NCBI RefSeq assembly: GCF_032362555.1
Contig: NC_083522.1
Span: 6,612,001-6,676,000, forward strand
Direction: 5' to 3'
Source of the DNA: Amyelois transitella
Lineage: Eukaryota; Arthropoda; Insecta; Lepidoptera; Pyralidae
DNA: 64,000 bases
Part shown: positions 35,805 to 46,826 of the stretch, in pieces
Position numbering within the stretch: the stretch's first letter is position 1
How the letters are laid out: the number at the start of each line of letters is the position of its first letter
Notes under the pieces: model-generated
Database searches by the model: none
Told to the model about the DNA's origin: nothing
The model's input: only the letters and a program-made list of their open reading frames with translations
Position numbers and translations under genes: made by a program

Positions 35805-38800
35805 ATGGCTGGTAAATTTTACTTCGCTTTAGCGTTAATTTGCGTGGTACCTATAGTCTACGCGTGTAATGAAGCTATATGTGCTAGTGTAGTTTCCAAG
35901 TGTATGCTCACGCAGTCATGTAAGTGTGACTTGAAGGACTGCTCATGCTGTAAAGACTGCTTCAACTGTCTCAGCTACCTGTACGACGAATGCTGCAGCT
36001 GTGTTGGTAAGGAATTCAGTTCAATTCACCATTAAATGCTTCATTTAGTTATAAAATTTTACAATTTAATAAAAATAAATAAGAAAGAAGTATGTAAACC
36101 TTCACCATGTGAGTGAAACTGCCTCTTTAACATTAATATAGTTCTTATTCATTATTAAGATGGAAGGTGACCCCAGGTCCCGAACAGAGACAGAGATGAA
36201 AGAGAGATTAATATAGTTCTAATTGTGTCCCAATATAATTGCATTAGGCCTGAGCAACAGCCAGATGACTGTTTTATTATTCTATTATATTAATTAATGA
36301 ATTATTTTCTTTACAGACATGTGTCCTAAGCCAAATGACACACACACAGAATTATCTAAGTCCTCGTATGTAGAAGAGTTAGTGGATGGTGTGCCAGGAC
36401 TTTTCACCGCATTGACAAGTGACGCAGACCCACGCGAGAGGTGGATATCCATTACATACCCTGTGGACTTTGACCTAACAAAGTATATGCCAGCATCGGA
36501 AAAACAAGTGGTGTATCATTTACGTAAGTTTCTTTTGACATAAATAAAGCATTTAATAATTTGTGATAATAATTTAAAAAAGAAACAGTTGCAGATTTTA
36601 TTTTACATAGTTAAATGTAAAATGCTTTTTTCCATCTACCACTTACCAGTATTTTAAAATAAAATAAAAAAAAACTAACAATTGAAATAGCAAAGCAGTT
36701 CAGACAAAATAATTCCGCCTGATGATATTTTTAATAGATTCAATATGCATTGTTAATTGATTCAAATTGCAATAAATGCTTATTTATCTAATGTAATCAA
36801 ATAGTTTGCATAATATATTTAATGTATCATCACAATGATGCAAATGAATCCATAATTATTATTAAAATATTTTTTGTACTGATTGAAACACTCCCAGAGC
36901 AGGTATGGATATACTTTAAAAAAATACCTTTTTATGTATCATCACAATAATGCAAATGAATCCATTGAAACACTCCCAGAGCAGGTATGCATAAATAATA
37001 AAAAAAAGATTTAGTATTATCACAATGATGCACATGAATCCATAATAATTATTAAAATAGTTATTTGTACTGATTGAAACACTGCCAGAGCAGGTAAGAA
37101 TGGCATTCCACCCTAATGACTCATCACGGCAGGGTGCCACCTGTGAGGTCTAAATCCACTAAAGCACTTCACAATAGTTGTTATTTTAACAAATCCATTG
37201 TTCACAGTTAGCAGATCAATGTTATCTTTTGCATAGAAAGTTATTACTAGGAATTTGTTATTGTTGTTATGTTATGATATAATATGGAATTTGTTCTGTA
37301 TTGCATTTTCAGTTGAGAGTTATATTGCGAAACTCCCTTATCTTTGCATGCATTGTACACAATGGTCCCATTTCCCAGAAAATTACTGTACTGATTACTA
37401 CATATATCAAAACCCTTTTAAAATTATGTGGAAATAGAGATAGAAAGGATAAATATTTCTTATTTACTTGCATAATGACAATTTTTAAGCTTTTTTTTTA
37501 TTATTTGTATTAATACATTTTACTATCAATAATATTATTATTTTCCATCTAATAACTCATAAATAAATTTTACTATACCGTCCTTCTAATATGGAGCGGA
37601 AGTAATAATAAGCCTTTTGATAATTCAAACGTGAACTTCTATACCTTCTGAAACAATACTTTTTCCCCAACCTGCCTCAATATCTTCTTGCTCAATAAAA
37701 TAAAAAATATTTTTCTGTTACAGAGAGTATCGAACAGGAATCCGAACCAGTGAGTCGGGACATCATAACCCTCAACTGCACTGTGGCATACTTGTCTCAA
37801 TGCATGTCGAGTGATAAGTGCCGCGCGTCATGCCGTTCCATGGGCGCCAATAGTTTGAGGTGAGTGCCAATCATTAAAGGTCTATCCCGTTAATTAAATG
37901 ATTGACTGGCATCATCACGAAACAAACTGCTGTGTCTAGCCAAATATTTGAAATTTGGCATGTAGGTTCCTTATGTTGTCAAAAAATATACTTAAGAGAT
38001 CTCCCTATGCTAGACAAGAATTTTCGATTTACGCGTCGAGCCACGGGCGTAATCAAATCCAATCAAAAATCTATACTATGAATGAGCCACAGTAACATTT
38101 GTTCTGAACAGTTTTTTTTTTTTTTTTTTTCATTTTCCAGATGGTTCCATGATGGTTGCTGTGAATGTGTTGGAGAAAAATGCTTATACTACGGAATCAA
38201 TGAGAGCAGGTGAGGACAGTCTTTAATTTGAATGATAAATTAGTTCAATATCTTGATGTATAGTCGTCTTTTTTTTGACTTGGTACTACAAAGTTTAATA
38301 AGATCGTTAACATGAATAAAAATATACTGGAACTGTGTCTTATCCAATCTTGGCAAATCGAAATTTGGTGGCAACCATTGACTTCGCCTTCGAAAAAAAA
38401 GTAATACGAAACATAAAAATAAGTAATAGGGTAGTTTTAGTGTCTTTTCTTTAGTCAACTCTTAGATAAAGGTTGAGTAGTCCTCATCTACTTTTACTAA
38501 AATCACATTTAATAACAATGAACTCATTCAATAATCGCAATATTTAATAAATAAAACATATTTGGAAAATAGGTTGAGTATCCGATAACCAAAACATAAA
38601 CTCAAAATATCCTGTTTACTAATTTTACTATGTTTAGCATCTGTTTTGTCTTCAAACGTGCAAAGACGTAATATATCTAAATTTTTAATGTTGACATTAT
38701 TCAATAATCACTACGTCTTCATACGGAGTAGACAGAGTCTAAGATTTCAACGGCGATTACAATGGTGAAAACTTTATTACGAATATTTAATTATTTTTCT

Positions 38801-39590
38801 ATTTCCATTGATTATTTGTGTATGATAACTAATTAACAATTTAAAATAAATTACAACTCTTTAGGGTTACTAGTATAAATTTGCCAATTATTTCCTTAAT
38901 TTAAAACGAATTTTTCGTGACAATACATACATATAATCACGTCTATATCCCTTGCGGGGTAGACAGAGCCAACGGTCTTAAAAAGACTGATAGGCCACGT
39001 TCAGCTGTTTGGCTGAATGATAATGTCGGGAGCATACATTGCTTTAAGAAGAATATAATATAGAAATAGATTTAGATAGATGACACCTGCGCAGGTTGAT
39101 TTGCATATATAAATGTTAGAGAATATCAAATAACCGACAGGTGGTGGAAAATATCAACTTCACGTCATAAATTTATTAATTATGCTGTTGTATCAGTAAT
39201 CGAGATGGATTTCCATTAAATTATGAATATGTTTAAATATAAATTTTAATTTTTAATGGAATTGCAATGTGTATTGTTTATTCATATAATTATGATGTTC
39301 TAACATCGTTTGTAAATTTAAGAATTGGTATTTTAGAAGATGCCGCTTTCTGAATATCAATTCGTGATTTGGAATTCGTTCATTACTTGCGTACACCACC
39401 TTGGGCCTCATCTTGCGTACCACCAGGCGGATTGAGGTCAAATTTTGGATATGGATATTAATTGATATATGTTTTAATTTTCAGGTGCTTGGCGTGTCCT
39501 AGCGGCAAAAGCTCTCCAGTTATAATGGACGATGACCTCTCCTATGACGACCTGGACTATGGGGAAGAAGTTGACACACAGTCAGTATAG
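35805..39590 (+). CDS. tsg: Twisted gastrulation (secreted BMP modulator)
   Basis: This is a secreted cysteine-rich protein that binds BMP ligands with chordin/Sog and tunes dorsoventral BMP signalling. Exons are 35805-36006, 36317-36523, 37724-37859, 38141-38209 and 39485-39590. They total 720 nt (239 aa), in phase at every GT-AG join. Signal peptide MAGKFYFALALICVVPIVYA precedes CNEAICASVVSKCMLTQSCK and the N-terminal cysteine cluster (CSCCKDCFNCLSYLYDECC, then CSCVDMCPK). In the middle, VEELVDGVPGLFTALTSD and WISITYPVDFD are family-like. The C-terminal domain has CTVAYLSQCMSSDKCRASCR, SMGANSLRWFHDGCCECVGE, KCLYYGINESRCLACPSG. A tail of ~28 residues follows, including the acidic DDDLSYDDLDYGEE. 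ATG 35805 was chosen because it gives a clean signal peptide. Upstream in-frame codons lack an ATG. Confidence 0.96.
36824..37098 (+). repeat. Three tandem copies of an ~80-bp unit in tsg intron 2
   Basis: The unit starts TATCATCACAATGATGCAAA, continues TGAATCCATAATTATTATT and ends TGATTGAAACACTCCCAGAG with CAGGTATG. Copies lie at about 36824-36907, 36936-36990 (internal part deleted) and 37016-37098. Confidence 0.75.
38925..39030 (-). repeat. SINE-like tail fragment in tsg intron
   Basis: ACATACATATAATCACGTCT, ATATCCCTTGCGGGGTAGAC and AGAGCCAACGGTCTTAAAAA are close to consensus. The copy ends after the TTTGGCTGAATGATAA block. Confidence 0.85.
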
Positions 39591-40970
39591 GATTGTAGAT
39601 GTTATATATATTAATAGTATAATAGTGTTGTAGTTGGCATTAAAAACACATTTTTTAGTTTCTAAAGTATTGTGGTGTAAATCAGTTTGGATTCTTAATT
39701 TACTTTAATGTCAAGACATTAATTAAAATGTAAAATAATTTATTAACGTAAAAAAATTACGTTCAAAATTATAGTTTACTTAGGCTTCGCATGGGTAGCA
39801 TTTATACATATAAACCTTTCTCTTGAATCACTCTATTTCAAATAACTAAGTGTACTAGTTTACCTAGCCTTACATAATGATACTGAAAAGTGTGTAATAA
39901 GCCTCATCAAAATTAGTTATTACTTAAAGAAATAGATGTAGTATTATTTATTTTTAGAAAGCTTTTAATACTGGAAAGCAATATTGGTTTCCATACAAAT
40001 ATAAAATGTATGTGTCAAGAAAATCTAATATGTGATTACCATGGATTTAGTTAGATTGGGTCTTAATGGAGATGTTTGTTATTAGGTACATATATTTATT
40101 TCTACCACCAGGTTTCGCTTGTTAAACTTGGGTTAAGGTCATGTCAAATAATGATTCCAATTATTTTTAATTAAAGTGCTAACATTAACTTTGTCACACC
40201 ACCAACTTAAAGTTTTTCTGTTTGGTCAGCTGGTTGACTGGTAGAGAATGACAAACGGCATTAAGTCTGACTTTTGTACATTTTTGTTGTGCAACAAAGT
40301 TTTAAATAAATAAATAACATCTCTAGTGTAAACGATTTTGTGAAAATCCTCACAATTCCACACACTTTCACATTCAAACCATGGTTCTCATAATGAATCA
40401 TAAAAATCAGAAAAATTTATATCTTCATTCCCTAAAAAGCAAGCGAAGTCTAGAAAATATGAAAGTTAAAAAGATATATTTCTCCACTGCCACATTATTT
40501 TAATGAATTTTTCAACACTTCCTTTACTATTTATGCTGTTTTTTTTAACTGGGCAAGATTTCATTGTTGAATATAAACTTTTTAAAAAGGTCAGGTATAA
40601 TGAAAGATGCCTTCAAACTTTGCCTGCACTTACAATTGTACTTCGTAGTAAGAAGTAATGTTTTTCAGTGACTACTTAAATGTTTTACATGTGAACGTTA
40701 TCTTTTATGATTTTTAAACTTTTGAGAAATAGCTTTAGTAACCATATAGTGCATTCGCAATTAAAAGTTGTTAGCATATTGTTACACGCATTATCATAAT
40801 TTTTTGAGAAATAGTGTAATTTGTTCTTTGTTCTAATAAACTATAAATAATTTAGGTATGTACATACAAATTTAGTACAAATAAAAACATTCAATATTTA
40901 GAGGGACTGAATTGTACAGAAGAACTTTAAAAATTTTCCACATAAATGGAGGTAAAGTTGGATAATAACC
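39591..40970. other. tsg 3' UTR and intergenic DNA
   Basis: No coding sequence was seen. A candidate poly(A) signal AATAAA lies at 40305-40310, and others lie near 40838 and 42558. Which one ends the tsg transcript cannot be decided from sequence. A short piece of the CTAGC repeat family lies near 39780. Confidence 0.4.
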
Positions 40971-41100
40971 CACGTAGCCATGGCACGCGCGACGCCGTTT
41001 TTATCGCGCGAAAAAATATCGCTGTTTCCCTTTTAATTATGAAGTGAAACGGGACAGCGATAGTTTTCGCGCGAATAAATGGCGTCGCGTCTTCTATGTG
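40971..41100. mobile_element. Palindromic MITE-like element
   Basis: The left half (GCGACGCCGTTTTTATCGCG, then AAAAAATATCGCTGTTTCCC) is matched in reverse complement by the right half (GGGACAGCGATAGTTTTCGC, then GCGAATAAATGGCGTCGC). The ends read CACGTAG and CTATGTG. It is locally very GC-rich for this window. A related element is at 61880-61987. Confidence 0.72.
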
Positions 41101-43172
41101 TCACAATGATTTTTTTGAAATAGTTATTCAATATTCCTTATTTAACTAGCTAATGTTTAGTTCCACTTTTCTGAAATATTTAAAGGTACTGACTGCTTTT
41201 AGTAACAACTATTCCCGTTTTGTCAACCTAAACATTTATTTCTGCGACCGGTGTAAAATGAACGTAAAAGGAGTAGATATGAAAAGGTTAAGGGTTTTTT
41301 TGTACAAACATTTTATATATATCTGTAGTAAAATACAGAATTTATGATGGGCTAGTCGTAACTATTGGGCGACAGTTCTAAGTAAATAATTCTATATAAT
41401 GCAATATAATGTAAGTTACTATGGAAAGAAATAGTATTGATGTCGTCTTTCAAAACATACAATTCTAATTTGATATTTTTTATCACAGATTAAAAAGTGG
41501 GTTATCTATTTCGAAATTAATCTATGTGTAATCGGTCCGTCCTTACGAATTGGTATTAAATTATTGAGATTATATTTCGCCTACATAGTTTTATGGTAGA
41601 TTTATATTTATATTCATGCACGAAATCTCCAAAGTGCCAAAATAGTAATACAATATAATGTCATCGTGCCTATTTTTGTGTATGTAAAGTCTTTTTCTAG
41701 GGCATGTGGAAAACGGTCAGTGACCTTTTGTTTGTTCGCCACCTGTACTCGGACAAGTTAAGAACCAATATGATGGACTGCATCTTCTTCAGCTCAGTTG
41801 GGTATTGGTCACTTCACAGTGACTTTGTTGGTGAACCGGCTTAACAGTGTCAGCCGGTCTTTGGCTATTCACATTTATGTCTTGCCCAATATTTTACAAA
41901 TGTCATCATACTCTATACTCTACTTCATGCAGACTCTGTCTGTTCAAGAACTTTAAATAGGGCTATTTAGTCAAGAGATATGCCTTATTAATGTTTGTGA
42001 ATTAACCTACAGGTTTAAGTCTTTACAAATTTCGCACCCAGGGACGTCCTCCTTTCTACTCTTATATTATTTATATGTTGTCTTCTGCTCATTATAATAC
42101 AACCCTAAAGAGCTGGATAGCGCAATATTTTGTATCGGACGTAGGCGCTAAGGAATACACCCAATTTGAGGATGTATAGCCACTAATCGAACGAGGAATA
42201 TTTGGAGCTGCTAAAAAAAAACTGAACGTAGCAACTTATCATTTGCCTTATCTCCGGCTTATGGCTTAAGACTTAGTCTATGGGCCGATATATCACGAAC
42301 AAATAACGGGTTATCGACCGTTTTTCGCCACTTGTACCTAGGCTTAAGTTAGGAACTAAGTGTTAGTTTTATAGAATGTAATGTGTCATATCATGATTAA
42401 ATAAGAGCTTTTATGAATGTATCACGCTTTTATAGATTATTTTCACATAATGTGCCTTATATTTTTATTAATAAGAATTTATTATGTGTCATAGATCTGA
42501 AACTTTGTATTTAAGGTATTTTTATATTATACTTTTTACACTATTGTAAAGATTTAAGATAATAAATTATGACTTTGAACTTTTTATTTTAATCAATCTA
42601 ATTCATGACACTTGAGGGTATTCAAACGTAATCACGACCTATCTGCATCTTTTTAATGAATAGGTAGGCTACTCTTGACCTGAGGGCATCTGCACGATCG
42701 TACACAAAGCATATATATTCCCGCCCTTTAACGTAAAGGTTAAGCGAAGTCATAGGAAGGTATTAAAATAATAGACATATGCCTTGTCAATATTCATAAA
42801 TAGACGCTGACCTTTCATCAGATCAGAACGTCCTGGATTTGATCGAGGTAGTATATAAATTATAACATTCGTACAGTTATAAGCTAAAGAGAATCGTCTT
42901 TCCTTAAATTTTGTGTGTAACTGAACTGCTTAGCATTGTAATGTGATTGACGCTCATTAATAATTTATGATTTAATTACATTTCGGGCCATTGTGACTGC
43001 CATCGACTTCAAAAATACATTACATTACGAGTTCCTAATGAACGTTTCAATTTTATGTTAAATAGTCACTGTATTTCTAGTGTTCGAGGAAAAATTTGTC
43101 ATCTAAACTAACTGACGAACGACGAAACTGCAGACTTGCTGGGTTAAGAGTTTTGTATATTTGGCTGGTTCC

Positions 43173-43210
43173 TTAACGGTTGTACAAATCTCTATTTGTA
43201 CAACCGTTAA
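43173..43210. repeat. Perfect 17-bp hairpin, 4-nt loop
   Basis: TTAACGGTTGTACAAAT, loop CTCT, then ATTTGTACAACCGTTAA. Confidence 0.9.
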
Positions 43211-44334
43211 ATTTCCTCTAATAACCACGGGAATACGGGCTAAAATCCGTGGTAACCGTTGCGTCACCTTTCTGGACGTCTTCGACTACGTTCCTTGAGA
43301 ATGCAAGTATTACTTGGAGCGACTCCCGTCTGGCCACCGCGACCTTTTTTTACAGGGGTAACTAACCCATATTGGATCATGGTTACACATCTGGTTGCAA
43401 GAATGTGAAAACAAGTTTTTATAAATCTTCCCGTTAATGAAATGTAGGTAACCTATCTTCAACGATAACTGTGTGATGAGGTCTTTAAATCGATGATAAT
43501 CGTATTAATAGACCATGTGAAATGAATATCGTCACATGTTACCTTAAAAAGTTTAAAATATTCACGCTGAACGAACTTACCTATATTTTAGTTACGATAG
43601 GGTCAAAGAGCGACCCCTGTCGCTTATGAATATAAACACTTTAAAGAAAACATTGCCTTTGTTTAGACAGTTCTGTCGTTAACAATCTTGACAATGTTCT
43701 TACTCGGAAAGTTAAACCAACTGGAAGGTAAATAACATAAGGGTAATGCATTTGATGATTTTTGAAGAGAAACTCGGAGTGTCTCGCGTGCCATATTATG
43801 GAGGCTGAATTGGGAAGGTAAGTCAGGTATTTGCACGAAGCGATTCCCGCCTGACGTCTGCAACCGTTGTAGGGGAATATAACCCAGACATTATGGTAAC
43901 ATATCCAGGTATATGAATGTACAAGTTTCTTCGTAACGTTTTCTCTTGCCTTTAGAGCATCGGTTAGCAATAAAACTAAATGCATATACCTTTGTCAGTA
44001 TTATGAGAGACATATGTATGAGTACTTACTTTTATTATATCAGCTCATTATCTACCCTACCTACAGGATTTGCAAAGTCTTGGTAACCGCTACAGACACT
44101 GGTATCTTGCGAAAATAACAGATAATTTACGTTATGCAACCCAGTAGTTATGTAGATATTTGGCTCATTCGCATTGTTTGGTAATGTTAAATTTATTTTG
44201 CCGTCATAATGTGATAAGAGGATAATGAAGTTAGAATAGGTATTTGGATAAAGTGGAAAGATATCTATACTAATAATAATTTGAGCGATTCTTTTTTGTG
44301 TTGTTATTTTTGATAGTGTATTTATTATAGGTAC

Positions 44335-44535
44335 ATATACTAGAGGCGACTTCGTCCGCATGGAAACCCTATCAATCCCGCGGGAACTCCGGGATAAAAA
44401 GTAGCCTATAAGTTATTCTGGGTCTTCAGCTACCTATATACCAAATTTCATCGTAATCGGTTCAGTAGTTTTTGCGTGAAAGAGTAATAAACATCCATAG
44501 TGACATACTCACAAACTTTCGCATTTGAAATATTG
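44335..44535 (+). repeat. Dispersed CTAGAGGCGACTTCGTCCGC repeat
   Basis: CTTCGTCCGCATGGAAACCC, CGGGATAAAAAGTAGCCTAT, AAATTTCATCGTAATCGGTT and CAGTAGTTTTTGCGTGAAAG are hallmarks of the family also at 25436 and 34362. Confidence 0.75.
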
Positions 44536-45099
44536 ATATGTAGGTATATACTTAGTACATGGACAACATAAAATATATTTTTTTTATTAAAATGGGAATT
44601 CGACTTTCATTGCACCTACAAATTAAATGATAAATGCTAAGTACACGTGTTTAAAACAGGTTCGGCCATTGAGTTACAATTAAGCGTAGAGCGGCAATTC
44701 ACTGTCCATTAAAAAGACTGAAGATATTACGATCATTGCACAATGAATCTATGTGGGAGACCTATAATAATAATATTAACTAAACGACTCAACTCCCAAA
44801 CATTTTAGTACATTAATATTTACGGTATAAATTCTACTCATAGAAATGCGTACTCTCAGATACAAAAACCTCCATAATTATAATCTGTGGGCCCAGTCTT
44901 TTAGAATAAAAATGTAGGTGAGCAAGTGCTAGAATGTGGTACTTGTCTGGGTTGTCATAATTATTTCGAACATAATCCGTAGCCATGTAGTAATAGACTC
45001 GTTTGTCAATTTACTGCATTTTGTGTTAGATTCAACTTGACAATATAAATTGTTTTAAACCTTGGGATAATTTAGTTGAAAATGTGTGTTTCTTTTACA

Positions 45100-45325
45100 T
45101 TCATACATTTAATTACGTCTTTATCCCTTTCGGTGTTAACATAGCCAACAGTCACGCAAAGACTGAACCGCCTCGTTCATAAATGCAAAGATGGAATAGT
45201 GACATGTTTGAAGTTCGCCTAACGAAAAATCCCAAGGTTATTAGCATATCCCTTAGTCACCTTTTGCTATATCCATGGGAAAGAGATAGAGATCCTATTC
45301 TAAAGTGCCGGGAACCACATGGCAC
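45100..45325 (-). repeat. SINE-like repeat, antisense, diverged
   Basis: ATTACGTCTTTATCCC, ACATAGCCAACAGTC, GGAATAGTGACATG, TATATCCATGGGAAAGAGAT and GGGAACCACATGGCAC follow the family order. Confidence 0.75.
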
Positions 45326-46439
45326 TATTTTAACTTCTTTTATTTTTATTCCTTAGTATACTTAATTAAGACAGAACAGATATCCCAGAAATTGCCCTTG
45401 ATGTCTTATGTCATGCCGGCTGAGCTAGCCTTTCATAAACACAAAATTAATAGCGAGGTTAGATCTTAGAAGTAGCTTTTAAAATAGTAGTTTCTCCACT
45501 TGACTAACATCCCGGGATACGGCATGTTTTATACTTATGCCGGGATTTCTATCAATAAACATGACTCGCCGCTACTTTCTTTACTGCTTCTGATAAAAAC
45601 TTTTTTCTTTTCAAATCATACGTCAACAATCCAGTATTAAAATGATATATTAGTGCATCACTTGTGATTCGTTGTGAATTGATGATTGAATGCAATGTTG
45701 TTACTAGCTGAATGCATGGTGTCCTCGAGATCAATTGCATGTTACTAAGTAGGTAGGTAGGTAATTCTAATTTCTGTACCACGCCACGCGTATGACTTGC
45801 ATCGAGTTTGTATCTACCATGGTAGGGATATAGTTATTTATTGTCTTCTGTATTTTAATGTTCATTATTTTCCACTTGATTTAAAGTGTGCATGGTAGTT
45901 TTCTTTTAAAGTTTATCAAAAATTTAAGTTGACAGTTGTTTAAGGCCTCACTCGCGTGGTATAGTCCAGCAATAAGTCTATAATTTAAGTAATTAAACTA
46001 TAATAGATAGGTGTGACACCTGCAATTTGATGGACCTCAAGCTCTGTCTGTCTCCTCCCATTTTTTAAGGTAATGCCTTGTAGTTCCCGGCACCAAGGGA
46101 AAAATGAATAGGATTACTCCATATCTTTCGCATAGACGTCGCATAAAGGCGCTTATAAACTTGGGATTAGTTTTTTAGGCGATGTCAAGGCATAGACGTG
46201 ATTAATTATGTATGTATGTAGGTAGATATGATTTTAAGGTGATATTGGTATGAAAGTTACCTAGGTATCGATGTAACATCATCTTAACAATTGTAAGTAT
46301 CGTAGTTACTTATCGGCCAGTTCACAACCTTCAAGAAGATGATAAATGTTTCGAAATGCTCAATCCATCTGACAGATCCGATACCGCCAAACTGCATCCA
46401 AATATTTTCGTATTATTTATAGTGGGCGAATCAGCTGTG

Positions 46440-46729
46440 AGGATAGAAGCGGCGGCATGTCACTGACGAGGCGCGTCCCGCGGCCGCGCATTCTGTCTTA
46501 TCATACCAACAACAACCACACGCGAACTCCGGGCCCGGCTCGAACACACCTCCACAAGTCGCCAGCCAGCACTCACTTGTACAAAACCAGTGAATAAATA
46601 AATAAAAACGTGTTTACTCCGTACCTCGATGTGACGTAACGCGACTTTTACCGCGTGTGAAGTGCTAAATGGGATTCAGATAGCGGATGTTCTAAATTGG
46701 ACTCAATTTGTGTGGCAGTAAGTGTGAAA
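46440..46729 (+). promoter_or_regulatory. CpG-rich promoter and 5' UTR of an unidentified gene
   Basis: From about 46440 the base composition changes sharply (GGCGCGTCCCGCGGCCGCGC, CTCCGGGCCCGGCTCG), then a CRE-like GTGACGTAACG near 46630. No TATA box was seen. In an AT-rich genome this is a likely broad promoter, and it leads directly into an ATG and a consensus donor. Confidence 0.5.
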
Positions 46730-46826
46730 ATGAGGAGCGATATGCTGGCACCGAGTGAGCTGGAGGGGACGGACTACCTCCTGTCGTCGACGATGAGGCT
46801 AGAGGACAGCTTTCTGCAAATACTAG
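46730..46826 (+). CDS. Candidate first coding exon of an unidentified gene
   Basis: ATG 46730 opens 32 codons beginning MRSDMLAPSELEGTDYLLSS and ending RLEDSFLQIL, then a split codon at a good donor (CTAG|gtatgt). The exon is GC-rich and acidic, with Leu/Ser-rich composition. No signal peptide or domain was recognised. The frame stays open upstream without another ATG. No second exon was recognised downstream, so a long first intron is implied. Alternatively it could be a uORF or a non-coding first exon. The promoter context makes a real transcript more likely than the coding claim alone. Confidence 0.5.

Larger units (their letters stand above)
41101..46439. other. Long intergenic stretch with scattered repeats, no gene seen
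   Basis: It contains a 17-bp perfect hairpin (43173-43210), repeats near 43235-43420 and 43790-43910 and a CTAGC-type repeat at 44335-44535. SINE-like copies lie at 45100-45325 (antisense) and about 46040-46220 (sense, ending ATTATGTATGTATGTAGG). Several short ORFs were judged random. Confidence 0.5.
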
